From REEB509 sp049314555 (GTDB lineage Bacteria > Pseudomonadota > Alphaproteobacteria > Caulobacterales > Aquidulcibacteraceae): a stretch of 64,000 nt of DNA. The stretch covers positions 1 through 64,000 of the forward strand of contig JBMOEW010000008.1 in assembly GCA_049314555.1 (NCBI GenBank), given 5' to 3'. The notes under the pieces are model-generated. The model did no database searches, was not told the DNA's origin, and saw nothing but the letters and a program-made list of their open reading frames with translations. Below, piece after piece: positions 1-8,739 of the stretch (the first letter of the stretch is position 1; each line of letters starts with the position of its first letter). A program made the position numbers and the translations under genes.

Positions 1-149
1 TGAGCCGGTTACACCGCCAGCCGCCCCAATTTCCACCACTCAGGTGGACGTGACCGCGGGATTGTATCGATTCGGCCTTTCGCAAGAAAATGGCAACCGG
101 GCGTGCCTAGTGTGTTCTGTTCGCTGGCGCTGGCTGCTAGGGTAGCCTC

Positions 150-635
150 ATGGTTTCCAGCTTTCAGGTGGGTATGGCGAAGGCGCTGGCGATCGGAGCA
201 GCCGCGCTGGCGATGACCGGGTGCGGACAGCCCGCGGTGCCGGTAGAGCGCTCTGCCCCAATGGAGATGCCTGCCGCAGTGCCGGTCGCGGCGGAGCCCA
301 CAGTCGCTTCGGGCGAGTCCTGGACCTGTACGTATATGGGTTATGCAATCCGGGAGAACGAAGCTCCGCGCCCGGTCATCGTCCGTTTCACGGTCGAAGG
401 GGAAGAGCTTGTCGAAGGCAGCTTCGGCCAGCGTTACCGCATCTTGCAGAACAACCAATATGCGCTGATCGCGGCATGGTCGATCGCAGAGATCGAACCC
501 ACCCTTTCGGAGCCGTCGATAGCTTCATGGTCGATCGTGATCGACAAACGCAACGGCTTCTTCAGTCGCGTCAATCTAATCGCCGAGCAGGGACTTAGCG
601 GGGCAGCGCGCGATGGTAGCTGCATCCGCGATTAG
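150..635 (+). CDS. hypothetical lipoprotein
   Basis: A 161-residue protein with a hydrophobic N-terminus and a lipobox (LAMTGC, Cys25 counted from the first ATG), so it is predicted to be exported and lipid-anchored. After a Pro/Ala-rich linker, a compact domain runs from about residue 55 (GESWTCTYMGYAIREN) to a C-terminal Cys, and the two Cys could form a disulfide. I do not recognise the family. A second ATG at 174 is an equally possible start, because it leaves a more typical signal peptide. The gene stands alone; 212 bases separate it from the next gene. Confidence 0.65.
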   Translation: MVSSFQVGMAKALAIGAAALAMTGCGQPAVPVERSAPMEMPAAVPVAAEPTVASGESWTCTYMGYAIRENEAPRPVIVRFTVEGEELVEGSFGQRYRILQNNQYALIAAWSIAEIEPTLSEPSIASWSIVIDKRNGFFSRVNLIAEQGLSGAARDGSCIRD

Positions 636-846
636 GCCGCATACCACGTCGCCAATCGGCGAGGTCGCGCCCGATCCGATCTCGGTCCGCCCGGCTGGGT
701 CCACCGGAAGCCGCCTTTGGTGCGCGTGTCGTGAGCGCGATCTTCGCTGCTTACGCGTATGCTGGTAGCCTTCGCGAGGAAGCCGCATGCGCGAGACGCT
801 TATTTCAATGGAGCAGGGCTGTCGCGCCAACGTTGGAGGTTGACCA

Positions 847-1545
847 GTGACAAAAAGGCCTGTGCGGAAATCCGCGGCGAAGCCGCCCACGACCCCGCCT
901 GCGTCGTCGTATGCGCCAATCCGGGCCATGGCTGTTTCGCTCGCCCACACCGACACGCCCGCACAGCGCGCCCGGAGCGCGGCGAAGCAAATCGCAGCGC
1001 CTGAGGCCGCAGCCTATCGCGTGATGAACGCCGCCGAAGGCACAGGCCCGGCAGGCGCGCTTTTGGACGCCAGCGGGATGCTGGCTCAGCTTCGCGCCGC
1101 ACAGAAGGCGGTGAACGAGGGCGATCTCTCCACCGCGGAAGCCATGCTGATGGCGCAGGCGGTGGGGCTGCAGGCGCTCTATGTGCGCCTGATTGAGCGG
1201 GCGATGGAGCAAGAATGGATCCCGCAATTCGAGACGCTGATGCGCTTAGGCTTGAAGGCGCAGGCGCAGAGCCGCCTGGCGCTTGAGGCGGTGGCCACGC
1301 TCAAGCATGGGCCTGCGATCATGGCCCGCAGCGCGCAAGTGAACGTCGCCCACGGGCCGCAACAGGTGAACAACGGCGGGGCCGGGGTGACGGAGTGCGC
1401 CCGCGCGCCGTCTTTTGAAATCCCGCCGAACCAAGTATTAGCGTCCCATGGCCGCAAGGACGTGGACCCCGGAACAACGGCAAGCCCAAGCGCGGGCGAT
1501 CAGGCGGTGGCGCCCGTGGGAAAGCGCCACGGGGCCAAAGACTGA
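847..1545 (+). CDS. hypothetical protein, overlaps next gene
   Basis: A 232-residue protein starting at GTG behind a good ribosome binding site (GGAGG at 835-839). It has a basic, Pro/Ser-rich N-terminus, then an Ala/Leu-rich helical core at about residues 60-160. The tail contains the phrase AQVNVAHGPQQVNNGG. The last ~33 codons are read through the start of the next gene in another frame, which explains their odd composition. Proteins of this type are found next to small GPKT-motif proteins on proteobacterial chromosomes and mobile elements (recollection of the pattern, not checked). Function unknown. Confidence 0.6.
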   Translation: MTKRPVRKSAAKPPTTPPASSYAPIRAMAVSLAHTDTPAQRARSAAKQIAAPEAAAYRVMNAAEGTGPAGALLDASGMLAQLRAAQKAVNEGDLSTAEAMLMAQAVGLQALYVRLIERAMEQEWIPQFETLMRLGLKAQAQSRLALEAVATLKHGPAIMARSAQVNVAHGPQQVNNGGAGVTECARAPSFEIPPNQVLASHGRKDVDPGTTASPSAGDQAVAPVGKRHGAKD

Positions 1546-1666
1546 GCGGGGCAAGCGCCGATCTGCGATGCGGGCTTACAAAGGCGGCCACCGCGATCAG
1601 GTGCGGGCGCTGGGGCGTGCGCTGCGAGAGCATCGTCGCTTATTGGGGCAGTTCATTGCCGACTAG
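1448..1666 (+). CDS. small basic conserved protein (GPKT motif)
   Basis: A 72-residue, strongly basic protein with TPEQRQAQARAIRRWRPWE followed by a GPKTERGK motif and an AYKGGHRDQVRAL tail. This pattern is widespread in small proteobacterial hypothetical proteins. The charge suggests nucleic-acid binding, but no function is known to me. It overlaps the preceding gene by 98 bases in a different frame, so the two are probably translationally linked. Confidence 0.6.
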   Translation: MAARTWTPEQRQAQARAIRRWRPWESATGPKTERGKRRSAMRAYKGGHRDQVRALGRALREHRRLLGQFIAD

Positions 1667-1871
1667 TGATCGAAATCCAGGGATGCGCGCTGTTGCGCTC
1701 TAACCCGGCGCGGGGTGTTTTGTACGCGCAGTAGATTCGGACTCGCAGTCCTCAATCGCCGGCATTAGGCTTTCGCCTGGCGAGGCTAGGTTGGCCGCCG
1801 AACGTCCAGGCTCCCCCGCATTGGACTGCCGCGCCGCCTTGCTGCGGGGCGTGATTTGGGCGGGGGCTTGG

Positions 1872-2045
1872 GTGGCTGACGTTTTCATAGGGTATAAGCG
1901 CGAAGAACGCGCAGCGGTGGAGCGCTTGGCTCAGGAACTGCGCGTCCTTGGGCTTTCGGTTTGGTTTGACGCCGACCGCGCCAAAAGAAATGAAACTCTC
2001 GGAGGACGTTTATCAGCCGGAGCGCGACTTACGACCCGGAGCTAG
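1872..2045 (+). pseudogene. truncated TIR-domain protein fragment
   Basis: Starting from a GTG, the first ~38 residues (VADVFIGYKREERAAVERL and on to LSVWFDADRAK) match the opening of bacterial TIR domains: the DVFISYKRE strand, the first helix and the WFD strand. The similarity then stops and the frame ends after about 20 unrelated residues, so the catalytic half of a TIR domain is missing. Bacterial TIR proteins are usually NAD+-cleaving effectors of defence systems. This looks like the remnant of one, near a tRNA gene where islands often sit. No intact partner gene is visible. Confidence 0.55.
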
Positions 2046-2442
2046 GGTTGGAAACCGCCTCGGAAGGCGAGGTGATTGGTTGGGTTGGCTGTGCGGCAAA
2101 GCAGTTCCTCATAGTACCGGCCTGCTGTAGTGCATCGTACTCACCTCTTAGCCGAGAAAGTTCTTCGCGCTTGTCATTATCACCCGCTAGAAAAAACAAC
2201 GCAGGCCAAAAGATCACCAAACCAACGCCCATCGCCACCGCGTCGTTATTGGCAGCCCTTTGCTGTTGCCCAGTTACCTCAGATACGCGCGCACCGATTC
2301 GCTGCAGCTCCATGCTGATTTGATCGCAGGTATAGCCCTGGTAGACCATTGGAGAAACATATTGTGGGGTGATGTTGTTTGGCGAAGTGGTGCAACCTGC
2401 AAGAATTGTGGTCACAGCTAGCAATACTAAAGTTCGACGCAC
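2029..2442 (-). CDS. conserved lipoprotein, YMGG-like membrane segment
   Basis: A 137-residue protein with signal peptide and lipobox (ILAGC, Cys16). The mature part contains the conserved YVSPMVYQGYTCDQI phrase, a coiled helix (ISMELQRIGARVSEVTGQQQ), a hydrophobic stretch AMGVGLVIFWPALFF and LAGDNDKREELSRLRGEYDALQQA. This is a recognisable but uncharacterised proteobacterial lipoprotein family, sometimes misannotated as an ABC transporter component. Its 3' end overlaps the TIR fragment on the opposite strand by 17 bases. Confidence 0.75.
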   Translation of the reverse strand: MRRTLVLLAVTTILAGCTTSPNNITPQYVSPMVYQGYTCDQISMELQRIGARVSEVTGQQQRAANNDAVAMGVGLVIFWPALFFLAGDNDKREELSRLRGEYDALQQAGTMRNCFAAQPTQPITSPSEAVSNPSSGS

Positions 2443-2630
2443 ATTACCCTCCCAAAAAATGAATTGAGTCGCCCGTAGGAGGCGGTCGAATTGACGGTGG
2501 TAGAATAGGGGATTTAAGCTTTTCCCTCTCTTTGGCGTTTATCAGTGTATGCCATGTTGAAGTCAACATTCTCCGAGATGTTGCCTCTTTCTGCGACAAT
2601 CCGCCCCTGTCCGCAGCCAACCGCCATCTA

Positions 2631-2652
2631 AAAAGGGGACAGAAAAGGGGAC
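2631..2652. repeat. short tandem direct repeat
   Basis: AAAAGGGGAC occurs twice (2631-2640 and 2643-2652), separated by AG, about 45 bases beyond the 3' end of the tRNA-Ser gene. The surrounding 250 bases (2443-2696) hold no gene that I can support. The repeat may be debris of an integration event. Confidence 0.35.
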
Positions 2653-2696
2653 TGGCGCTCTCAGTGCCTAGGAAAGCCTTATCAGGCAGGGAGGGC

Positions 2697-2786
2697 TGGC
2701 GGATGGGGTGGGATTCGAACCCACGGTAGAGTTACCCCTACGCCAGTTTTCAAGACTGGAGCCTTCAACCACTCGGCCACCCATCC
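2697..2786 (-). tRNA. tRNA-Ser(UGA)
   Basis: Read on the minus strand, the 90-nt gene has an acceptor stem GGATGGG/CCCATCC, a D-arm with GGCCGAGTGG, an anticodon loop CTTGAAA (anticodon UGA), a long variable arm typical of class II tRNAs (GCGTAGGGGTAACTCTACC), and a T-arm GGGTTCGAATCCC. It is followed by discriminator G and an encoded CCA (2699-2697). All elements fit serine. The 3' end points left, towards the region with the TIR fragment. Confidence 0.95.
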
Positions 2787-2831
2787 AGCGCATCGAGCGC
2801 GGGCAGGCGCGTATAATCTGGTTTGGTGCAG

Positions 2832-3539
2832 TTAGAAAGGCTTCACAGCGCCGAAAAATGCAGTCGTCGCGATCCCAATCCAATAGGCGTATGCCACCCA
2901 GCGCCCAAACGCGATGGATCGCTTGAGGCGGGCCTCAACCGCAGCATTTGGTCCTGCAGCCAATATCGGAAACATTCGTTGCCACTCATGCATGATGAGT
3001 CTCAGCATAACGCCAATGATCAGCATCGATCCGTAGGTTAGTATCTTCGCCGCATACCATTTTTGACCATCGCCAGCCGCAAAAGGGCCGTTCCCCAAAA
3101 GGGATGAAGTGGCAGAAACAATTAGCACCGGGATCAAAAGATACCGGGTCCAATCCTCGAGGGCATTCAAGAGGTCCCAAATTGGCTTGCCTCGATTGGC
3201 AAAGGCACCCCAAGTCAAGCCCAACCAAGCGACGTAAGCGAGCCACATGAAGACCAGCAGGTGCGCGCCTGCACCGCTCGTGCGATCGCCCCAGAAACCC
3301 CAAAGGTAACCCATGTGAAGCCCAAGAGGCAGCAATGTGATGATGCCGGTTCGCGCCAGAATATCGATACGGTATGCCGTCTCCATGTGACGCCGACGTT
3401 CTTCAATAGACAACGCAGGGTTCACCACTTTGTAGCTCGTTTGGAACACCCCCCATTCGCCGCCGAGCCAATAAACCATCGCCAAAATGTGCAACCAACG
3501 CAGAACATGAATTTCGTTTACTGCCCAGAACTCGCCCAA
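2832..3539 (-). CDS. six-helix membrane protein, CopD/DUF2269-like
   Basis: An integral membrane protein of about 235 residues with roughly six hydrophobic helices. I place the start at TTG 3539 because GGGAGG lies 5 bases upstream and because the paralog at 30811-31482 begins the same way. The first helix carries HILAMVYWLGGEWGVFQTSY, matching the paralog's HVLVFVYWLGGDLGAFYASS. This His plus WLGG arrangement recalls CopD, DUF2269 and HemJ-type membrane proteins, some of which bind haem or copper; that assignment is tentative. It is transcribed divergently from the MFS gene, with operator-like sites in between. Confidence 0.7.
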   Translation of the reverse strand: MGEFWAVNEIHVLRWLHILAMVYWLGGEWGVFQTSYKVVNPALSIEERRRHMETAYRIDILARTGIITLLPLGLHMGYLWGFWGDRTSGAGAHLLVFMWLAYVAWLGLTWGAFANRGKPIWDLLNALEDWTRYLLIPVLIVSATSSLLGNGPFAAGDGQKWYAAKILTYGSMLIIGVMLRLIMHEWQRMFPILAAGPNAAVEARLKRSIAFGRWVAYAYWIGIATTAFFGAVKPF

Positions 3540-3554
3540 GGTGACCTCCCAAGG

Positions 3555-3564
3555 TTGGTATATC
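3555..3564 (+). promoter_or_regulatory. operator-like motif, site A
   Basis: TTGGTATATC lies 16 bases upstream of the TTG start of the membrane protein, next to its ribosome binding site. It is one of ten related copies at promoter positions in the 3-50 kb region. It could also be read as an extended -10 element (TGnTATAnn). Confidence 0.5.
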
Positions 3565-3673
3565 TTTTCACCGACCATACTCGGCTTCGCAAACCCAGAC
3601 AGTTGAGACGGTTTGGCGCAGGCGCAGGTCCAAATCACCGCTGTTGCCGTCTCGACCTCAGCGTTCGGTCATG

Positions 3674-3683
3674 TTGGTATATC
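3674..3683 (+). promoter_or_regulatory. operator-like motif, site B
   Basis: TTGGTATATC, identical to site A, centred about 50 bases upstream of the MFS transporter start at 3729. The two sites divide the 190-base divergent promoter region between the flanking genes. Confidence 0.5.
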
Positions 3684-3728
3684 CAGTTGGCACCCCGGCT
3701 CGGGAAGGTGCCGGGGAGGGTCACTTCA

Positions 3729-5210
3729 ATGAACGCTGGCGGAGCAAGCGAGTTTAAGCGGGGGTGGCCAGTTGTGCTCTCTGCCGCTGTGGGCATCGGG
3801 ATGGGGCTCTCTCCTTTACCCTTCTACACAATCGGCGTGTTTGTTGGCCCGATGTCGCAACCGGTCTCGGAGGGCGGGCTTGGTCTGGAACCCGCCCAAA
3901 TCATGCTTGCGCTGCCCATTTACACGCTGGGTGCCCTGTTCATGAGCCCAATCATCGGGCTTCTGTCCGATCGGGTTGGCGTGCGCCCAGTCGCGTTGAT
4001 CTCAATCTTCTTGTTTAGCCTATCGTTGATGGCATTGGGCCTGAACACAGGCGATTTGACCCTGTATGCCGTGACGTGGGGTGCCATGGCGGTTGCCGGC
4101 GCAGGCACACTGCCAATTACCTTCACCCGTGCTGTGAACAATTGGTTCACCCAAAGCCGAGGGCTCGCCTTGGGAGTGGCGCTTATCGCCACCGGCCTTT
4201 ACGGGGTTCTCGCGAAGTTCCTGGCCCAAGAGGTGACAGCGCTTTACGGCTGGCGCATGGGTTATGTGGCGGTGGCCATGATCCCATTGTTGATTGCGCT
4301 TCCTGTAGCATTGATTGGCTTTCGCGATGTAACCGATAAGCCAGCCAACCAAGCGCTGACCACGAAGTTGAAGCCGGTGCTTGGCTTGGTCGCAACCTTG
4401 GGTACCGCTGCCTTGAGTTTTGCGGCACTCGCTTTCACGGTTCCTCAAATTCAAGCCAATGGTTTACGACCTGAACTTGTTCTTGGCGCGGTGTTTGCGG
4501 TGCTTGGCGTGTTACCGCTCTTGGGTTTGATGATTGGGCGCGTCAGCCGCGCGGTGTTCACGCCCGCTGGCACAGATCCGGCGGCACCTGTTCAAGCCCT
4601 TGGGATGACAATTGGCGAGGCCTTAAAGGACTGGCGCTTCTGGTTGCTCGCGGTGGCGTTCGTCCCGATCTCTTTCGCGATTGGAGGGCCGATCCCCAAT
4701 ATCGAACTCATTTTAGGGTCTAAAGGTTTTGGGGCTGCCGAAGCAGTTGGATTGGCCGCCCTTGTAGGCATTTCCGTCATCGTTGGTCGCCTTGTTGGCG
4801 GGGTCTTGATCGACCGCTTTTGGGCCCCCGGCATTGCGGCGGTGTTTTTGGCTGCACCTGCAGCCGCGCTTTGGATTTTTGCAGAGCCCGATACGAGCCG
4901 GGAAATGGCGATGCTCGCCATATTCCTTTTGGGCTTTGGAGCGGGTGTCGAATACGACTTCATGGCGTATCTGGTTGCGCGGTACTTTGGCACCAGGGCC
5001 TACGGTGCCATTTACGGCTCGCTCTATGGCTTCTTCGCCCTTGGTGCTGGGTTTGGTCCCCCAATCATCGCCGCTGCTGTTCGCAATGGCAGCGAGGCCA
5101 AATACGAGATGTTCCATCTGGCGGCGGTTGTGCTGATTGCCGGGGCGGCCTCGCTCTTGCTGCTCGGTAAATACCGGGACTTTAGCGCCCTTCCAACGTC
5201 GGGTCCCTAG
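3729..5210 (+). CDS. MFS transporter
   Basis: A 493-residue polytopic protein with about 12 hydrophobic segments in two halves split by a loop near residues 255-290. The MFS loop motif appears as LLSDRVGVRP between helices 2 and 3, and there is a second GRLVGGVLIDRFW copy in the C-terminal half. The overall pattern resembles the monocarboxylate/oxalate-type MFS transporters, so uptake of an organic acid is likely. The start at 3729 has GGGAGGG 8 bases upstream. It stands at the left end of the catabolic region, converging with the CurA-like reductase. Substrate not determinable. Confidence 0.85.
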   Translation: MNAGGASEFKRGWPVVLSAAVGIGMGLSPLPFYTIGVFVGPMSQPVSEGGLGLEPAQIMLALPIYTLGALFMSPIIGLLSDRVGVRPVALISIFLFSLSLMALGLNTGDLTLYAVTWGAMAVAGAGTLPITFTRAVNNWFTQSRGLALGVALIATGLYGVLAKFLAQEVTALYGWRMGYVAVAMIPLLIALPVALIGFRDVTDKPANQALTTKLKPVLGLVATLGTAALSFAALAFTVPQIQANGLRPELVLGAVFAVLGVLPLLGLMIGRVSRAVFTPAGTDPAAPVQALGMTIGEALKDWRFWLLAVAFVPISFAIGGPIPNIELILGSKGFGAAEAVGLAALVGISVIVGRLVGGVLIDRFWAPGIAAVFLAAPAAALWIFAEPDTSREMAMLAIFLLGFGAGVEYDFMAYLVARYFGTRAYGAIYGSLYGFFALGAGFGPPIIAAAVRNGSEAKYEMFHLAAVVLIAGAASLLLLGKYRDFSALPTSGP

Positions 5211-5212
5211 GC

Positions 5213-6220
5213 TTATTCCGCGTTGACCACGACGATAGATTTCCCGACGTTGCGCCCCTGCATGAGCTTTTCAAAGTGGGCGGGGGCGTTGTCCAAGCCT
5301 GTGGCTATGTCTTCGGCGATGCAAAGGCGTCCGTCTCGAACCCATGGTGAAGCCTCCATCAAGAAGGCGTCCCATCGATCGTAGAAGTCATAAACGACAA
5401 GGCCGTGTACCTGCGCGCGCTTTGCGATGATCAAGCCTATCGGAATTTGCGCAGATCCGGTCTCGGCCTGATAGTGATCTGCCAAACCGCAAAGCACAAC
5501 GCGCCCATAGGGCGACAGCCGGCTCATGCCAGCTGCCAACATGGCCGCACTTACGTTTTCAAAGTGGACGCTAACGCCCCGGCCCCCAAGAGCAGCGTCA
5601 AGGCCACTTGGCCAATCCGAAGCCTCGGAATCAACGCAAACATCAAAGCCATATCGGTCAACGACCAGCCCGCATTTTTCCGGCCCACCAGCAATGCCGA
5701 TCACCCGCTCGGCACCTTTGAGGCGGGCGATCTGGCCGACACTTCCCCCAACCGCGCCCGCAGCGGCGTTGACCAAGACAACATCCCCAGAACCGACTTT
5801 GGCAAGCTTTGTCGCCCCCGCCCAGGCGGTAAGACCCGGCATCCCAAGAACGCCAAGATAGGCCGAAAGCGGTGCCAACTCCGGTTCAATTCGGCGCGCC
5901 ATACCCGGACCGATGGCCACAACTTCCCCCCACGCGCCCATCATGGAATGGATGAAATCCCCCGGCGCGATGCCGACGGCATCGCTTTCCAGGACGCGCC
6001 CAACCACAGCGCCTGGGATCGGTTCTACATTCGGCGAGGGAGGGGGTTCGCCCATATGTCGCCCGCGCAAGCGCGCGCCGACATACGGGTCTAGGGAAAG
6101 ACACAGCACCTGTGTGAGCACCCCACCGGCCGGGCATGCGGGCACAGGCGCAGCGCAGACAACGAAGTCCGCCGCCGTCGGTGGCGCTTGGAGTACTGCC
6201 CGCAGGACCACGTGCTTCAT
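5213..6220 (-). CDS. NADP-dependent enone reductase, CurA/PTGR-like MDR family
   Basis: A 335-residue zinc-independent medium-chain dehydrogenase/reductase. An N-terminal GroES-like domain (PGAVVGRVLES, GDFIHSMMGAWGE) precedes a Rossmann domain with the nucleotide motif NAAAGAVGGSVGQIARLKGA, then YGFDVCVDSEA. No structural or catalytic zinc Cys cluster is present, which is typical of CurA and prostaglandin reductase-like enzymes that reduce activated C=C bonds with NADPH. It overlaps the upstream VOC gene by four bases (ATGA), so the two are one operon. Confidence 0.85.
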   Translation of the reverse strand: MKHVVLRAVLQAPPTAADFVVCAAPVPACPAGGVLTQVLCLSLDPYVGARLRGRHMGEPPPSPNVEPIPGAVVGRVLESDAVGIAPGDFIHSMMGAWGEVVAIGPGMARRIEPELAPLSAYLGVLGMPGLTAWAGATKLAKVGSGDVVLVNAAAGAVGGSVGQIARLKGAERVIGIAGGPEKCGLVVDRYGFDVCVDSEASDWPSGLDAALGGRGVSVHFENVSAAMLAAGMSRLSPYGRVVLCGLADHYQAETGSAQIPIGLIIAKRAQVHGLVVYDFYDRWDAFLMEASPWVRDGRLCIAEDIATGLDNAPAHFEKLMQGRNVGKSIVVVNAE

Positions 6221-7110
6221 GGCTCGTAGACCTCAAACAAGGTACCGTCCGGACCTCGCACGGTTGCGGCACGCTTGCCACCGTAGATGGGCCCGACGCG
6301 CGCTTCCGGAGGCGTGATCAAGAAATCTGAAAGAACTGAGATCTGCTTGTCAAAGTCAGGCAACCAAAGACCGCCCATCGCGACGCCCGGTGCCAACAGG
6401 CCAGGATGCTGCGGCCGAGGCGTAGCCGCCGGCGGATACTGATCGAACTCAAAAAACACATCCCGCTCATGGGTCACTGTGCAAATCGTATATTTTGTAT
6501 CGAGGGGTTTGCCGAAGCTCTTTGCCAGCATCGTATAGGCAAGCGAAATTTCGCGCCCAAACGAAAGGCCCAGCCGATCCCTGGCGAACGCCAAAGCGCC
6601 AGCCATGTCCGAACTCGCGATCACCAGTATGAATAGGCGGTCGATGAGGCTCTGTGCGCGGGGCAGGTCATACATCGGAAGGTCGTCGCGAATTTGCGTG
6701 AGGTAGACAATCTCGCCGTTTGGCCCCTGGACTTGCATTGGGAAGATAGCTGGCAGCCCGTCCAACTCCTTTGGCGGCCCTATGATCGTAAAGGGGCTGT
6801 CTGCCATGCGTGCGCACACAGCATGGGTGTCTTGCACGCAAATCTCGATTGCAGCCCAGCCGTAGGTCTGCAGCGGCACAAAGTCCGGATGCGGCGGCTG
6901 CTGCACAAGGCGCAGGAAAATGTTGGCACCGCTAGACGGCTGTAATACCGCGTAAGCAGCACCTTCAGCCTTGGGCGCGCCCCAACTCTCCGCAAGGCCG
7001 CGATCCACGTTCCCGCTCTCGACCGTGCGATATTCCAAATAGCGCTCATACAATCCTTGCGAGCGACCAATATCGGCCACGCTCAACGTGGCGGAACGCA
7101 ACAGCTTCAT
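6217..7110 (-). CDS. two-domain VOC (glyoxalase-fold) protein
   Basis: A 297-residue protein with two glyoxalase/dioxygenase-type repeats (about residues 3-145 and 155-297). Recognisable phrases are SVADIGRSQGLYERYL, VQGPNGEIVYLTQI, and at the C-terminus RGPDGTLFEVYEP with the usual metal-ligand Glu. Possible roles are an extradiol dioxygenase, a lyase or a binding protein. The start is ATG 7110, just inside site C (7125-7134), and the gene overlaps the reductase by four bases. Substrate unknown. Confidence 0.75.
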   Translation of the reverse strand: MKLLRSATLSVADIGRSQGLYERYLEYRTVESGNVDRGLAESWGAPKAEGAAYAVLQPSSGANIFLRLVQQPPHPDFVPLQTYGWAAIEICVQDTHAVCARMADSPFTIIGPPKELDGLPAIFPMQVQGPNGEIVYLTQIRDDLPMYDLPRAQSLIDRLFILVIASSDMAGALAFARDRLGLSFGREISLAYTMLAKSFGKPLDTKYTICTVTHERDVFFEFDQYPPAATPRPQHPGLLAPGVAMGGLWLPDFDKQISVLSDFLITPPEARVGPIYGGKRAATVRGPDGTLFEVYEP

Positions 7111-7124
7111 GAGATGACCCGTAC

Positions 7125-7134
7125 TTGATATATC
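7125..7134 (+). promoter_or_regulatory. operator-like motif, site C
   Basis: TTGATATATC in the 69-base divergent gap. It is centred about 20 bases from the VOC gene start and 50 bases from the DUF1330 gene start, the same spacings seen for sites A and B. Confidence 0.5.
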
Positions 7135-7179
7135 CTTTAAGGCGCGCGACGCTGCCAATTGCAAGCAGGAGGGTACCCA

Positions 7180-7473
7180 ATGCCGGCATACATGATCGTT
7201 TTTGGCACAATCCATGATCGACCGGCCTTCTTGGAAGGGTACGGCAAGCCCACCGCTGCATTGATCGAACAGTTCGGCGGCCAGTATCTCGCGCGCGGCC
7301 CCATTGCTTGCGTCTTGGAGGGGCAAATGCCGAACGGCATGGCTGGCGTCATCTCGGTCTGGCCGGACAAAGATGCCATTGAACGCTTCTGGCAAAGCCC
7401 AGAGTACGCCATGCTAAAGGCCGCGCGCGCGCCATTGGCAGACATGAACGTTTTGGTCCTGGAGCAGCCATGA
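7180..7473 (+). CDS. DUF1330 family protein
   Basis: A 97-residue single-domain protein of the dimeric alpha/beta-barrel type ([55 protein letters not shown]). DUF1330 proteins are small ferredoxin-fold proteins often found in catabolic clusters; their reactions are mostly unknown. A second copy with the same VLEGQ and FWnSPxY signatures is at 41575-42003, there as a lipoprotein. ATG 7180 follows an AGGAGGG ribosome binding site. The stop overlaps the next start by four bases. Confidence 0.85.
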   Translation: MPAYMIVFGTIHDRPAFLEGYGKPTAALIEQFGGQYLARGPIACVLEGQMPNGMAGVISVWPDKDAIERFWQSPEYAMLKAARAPLADMNVLVLEQP

Positions 7474-8270
7474 TCCGCAGTCTGATCGTAACTCTCGCGG
7501 CTCTTGCACTCGCCGCGTGTGCAACCCCCGAGCGATCAGCGCAGCTGACGCCTGAAACGGCCACCGCCAGTTTGCCGCACAACCCAAGTTTGAGTGCAGC
7601 TCAGATTATAGCCAACGCGCAAGCGGCCGCGGGCGGAGATGTTTGGGTGCGACCACGCACGCTTCATTTGATCGGCGAGGCCGTGTTCTATCGAGAAGGC
7701 GGCGAGGTTGAACGTCATGAGCGCTATGAGATGTGGCGCGTCTATCCTGAAGCGAAAACTGAGGCCCATCGCGCAGACGGACAGGTTAGGATTCAATCCT
7801 GGCGCGACGGGCAAACAGCATTGCTTTTGGCGTTCGACGGTGAACGCAGCTACACCGCCGCCGGCCCACAACCCCCGTCGCAAGCGGATCGCCAATGGTC
7901 TGAGAATTTTGGCTTTGGGGTCATTCGATTTGCCCTCACTGAAGGCTACAGCCAACAGCGGCTCCCGGATGATCTCGTAGATGGTCGCCCAGCCTATGTC
8001 GTCGACGTTATCGATCCGAACGGCGGGCAGACCCAGTTTGCCATCGCCCAAGAAAATGCACAGATTTTGCGTGTTGGTTTTGCGACGCCACGGGGGTGGC
8101 ACGAACGAATCTATTCCGATTTCTATACGCACCCTGGAAGCACTTGGGTTCAGCCAGGGCGCATTCGCTTGTTCTACAATGGCGTGAAACAGAACGAATT
8201 GTTTTGGAGGGACTTTCGCCTTAACGAAGAGATGCCCGACCATCTATTCAGAATAGAGGCCACGCCATGA
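7470..8270 (+). CDS. lipoprotein, hypothetical
   Basis: A 266-residue protein with signal peptide and lipobox (LAAC, Cys16). The mature part is rich in beta strands ([45 protein letters not shown]) and resembles the lipid-carrier-like LolA/outer-membrane assembly fold only in general character. It overlaps the DUF1330 gene upstream and the GFA gene downstream by four bases each, giving a three-gene operon under site C. Function unknown. Confidence 0.7.
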   Translation: MIRSLIVTLAALALAACATPERSAQLTPETATASLPHNPSLSAAQIIANAQAAAGGDVWVRPRTLHLIGEAVFYREGGEVERHERYEMWRVYPEAKTEAHRADGQVRIQSWRDGQTALLLAFDGERSYTAAGPQPPSQADRQWSENFGFGVIRFALTEGYSQQRLPDDLVDGRPAYVVDVIDPNGGQTQFAIAQENAQILRVGFATPRGWHERIYSDFYTHPGSTWVQPGRIRLFYNGVKQNELFWRDFRLNEEMPDHLFRIEATP

Positions 8271-8716
8271 CTCGAACCGGTGGCTGTCAGTGTGGCGCTG
8301 TGCGTTACGCGCTCGCCGAAGAGCCAACAGGCTCGCATGTTTGCCATTGTCGAATGTGCCAGAAAGCCACTGGCGGCCTGTTTGCGGCCCTAACTGGCAT
8401 CGCAAAAGACAAGATTGATTGGACCAAAGGGGCACCTGCCTTTTTCAGGTCGTCGAGCTTGGCCACTCGCGGTTTCTGCCAAACCTGTGGCACCCCACTC
8501 ACGTTCGCTTACGATAAGCCAACCTCGCGGCTCTACGTCACAATCGGTTCGCTTGACAAGCCAACAACTGTCCCAATTGAGCGGCAGTTCGGCATAGAGA
8601 GTCGATTGCCGTGGGTGAAGTTTTGCGAAGATGTCCCTGGCGAGCGGACCGGTGAAGCCCTTCCATCCGATATGGCCGGCTTCTTCGATGGCATGACCAA
8701 CTTTCAGCAGGAATAG
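8267..8716 (+). CDS. GFA family zinc protein
   Basis: A 149-residue member of the GFA family (glutathione-dependent formaldehyde-activating enzyme/CENP-V). Zinc-binding cysteines are visible as GGCQCG (Cys7, Cys9), CHCRMC (Cys26, 28, 31) and CQTCG near residue 70. The family binds thiol adducts or zinc and rarely has a confirmed reaction. It is the last gene of the operon starting at 7180, converging with the gene at 8740-9102. Confidence 0.85.
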   Translation: MTRTGGCQCGAVRYALAEEPTGSHVCHCRMCQKATGGLFAALTGIAKDKIDWTKGAPAFFRSSSLATRGFCQTCGTPLTFAYDKPTSRLYVTIGSLDKPTTVPIERQFGIESRLPWVKFCEDVPGERTGEALPSDMAGFFDGMTNFQQE

Positions 8717-8739
8717 CTCATTCGGTTCGGCTGGGGATG

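Noticed and set aside
9..458. 149-codon minus-strand frame over the first lipoprotein
   Set aside because: Arg/His/Gly-rich low-information translation; the plus-strand lipoprotein has a clear lipobox.
5405..6094. 229-codon frame antisense to the CurA-like gene
   Set aside because: A shadow frame; the minus-strand reductase has complete motifs.
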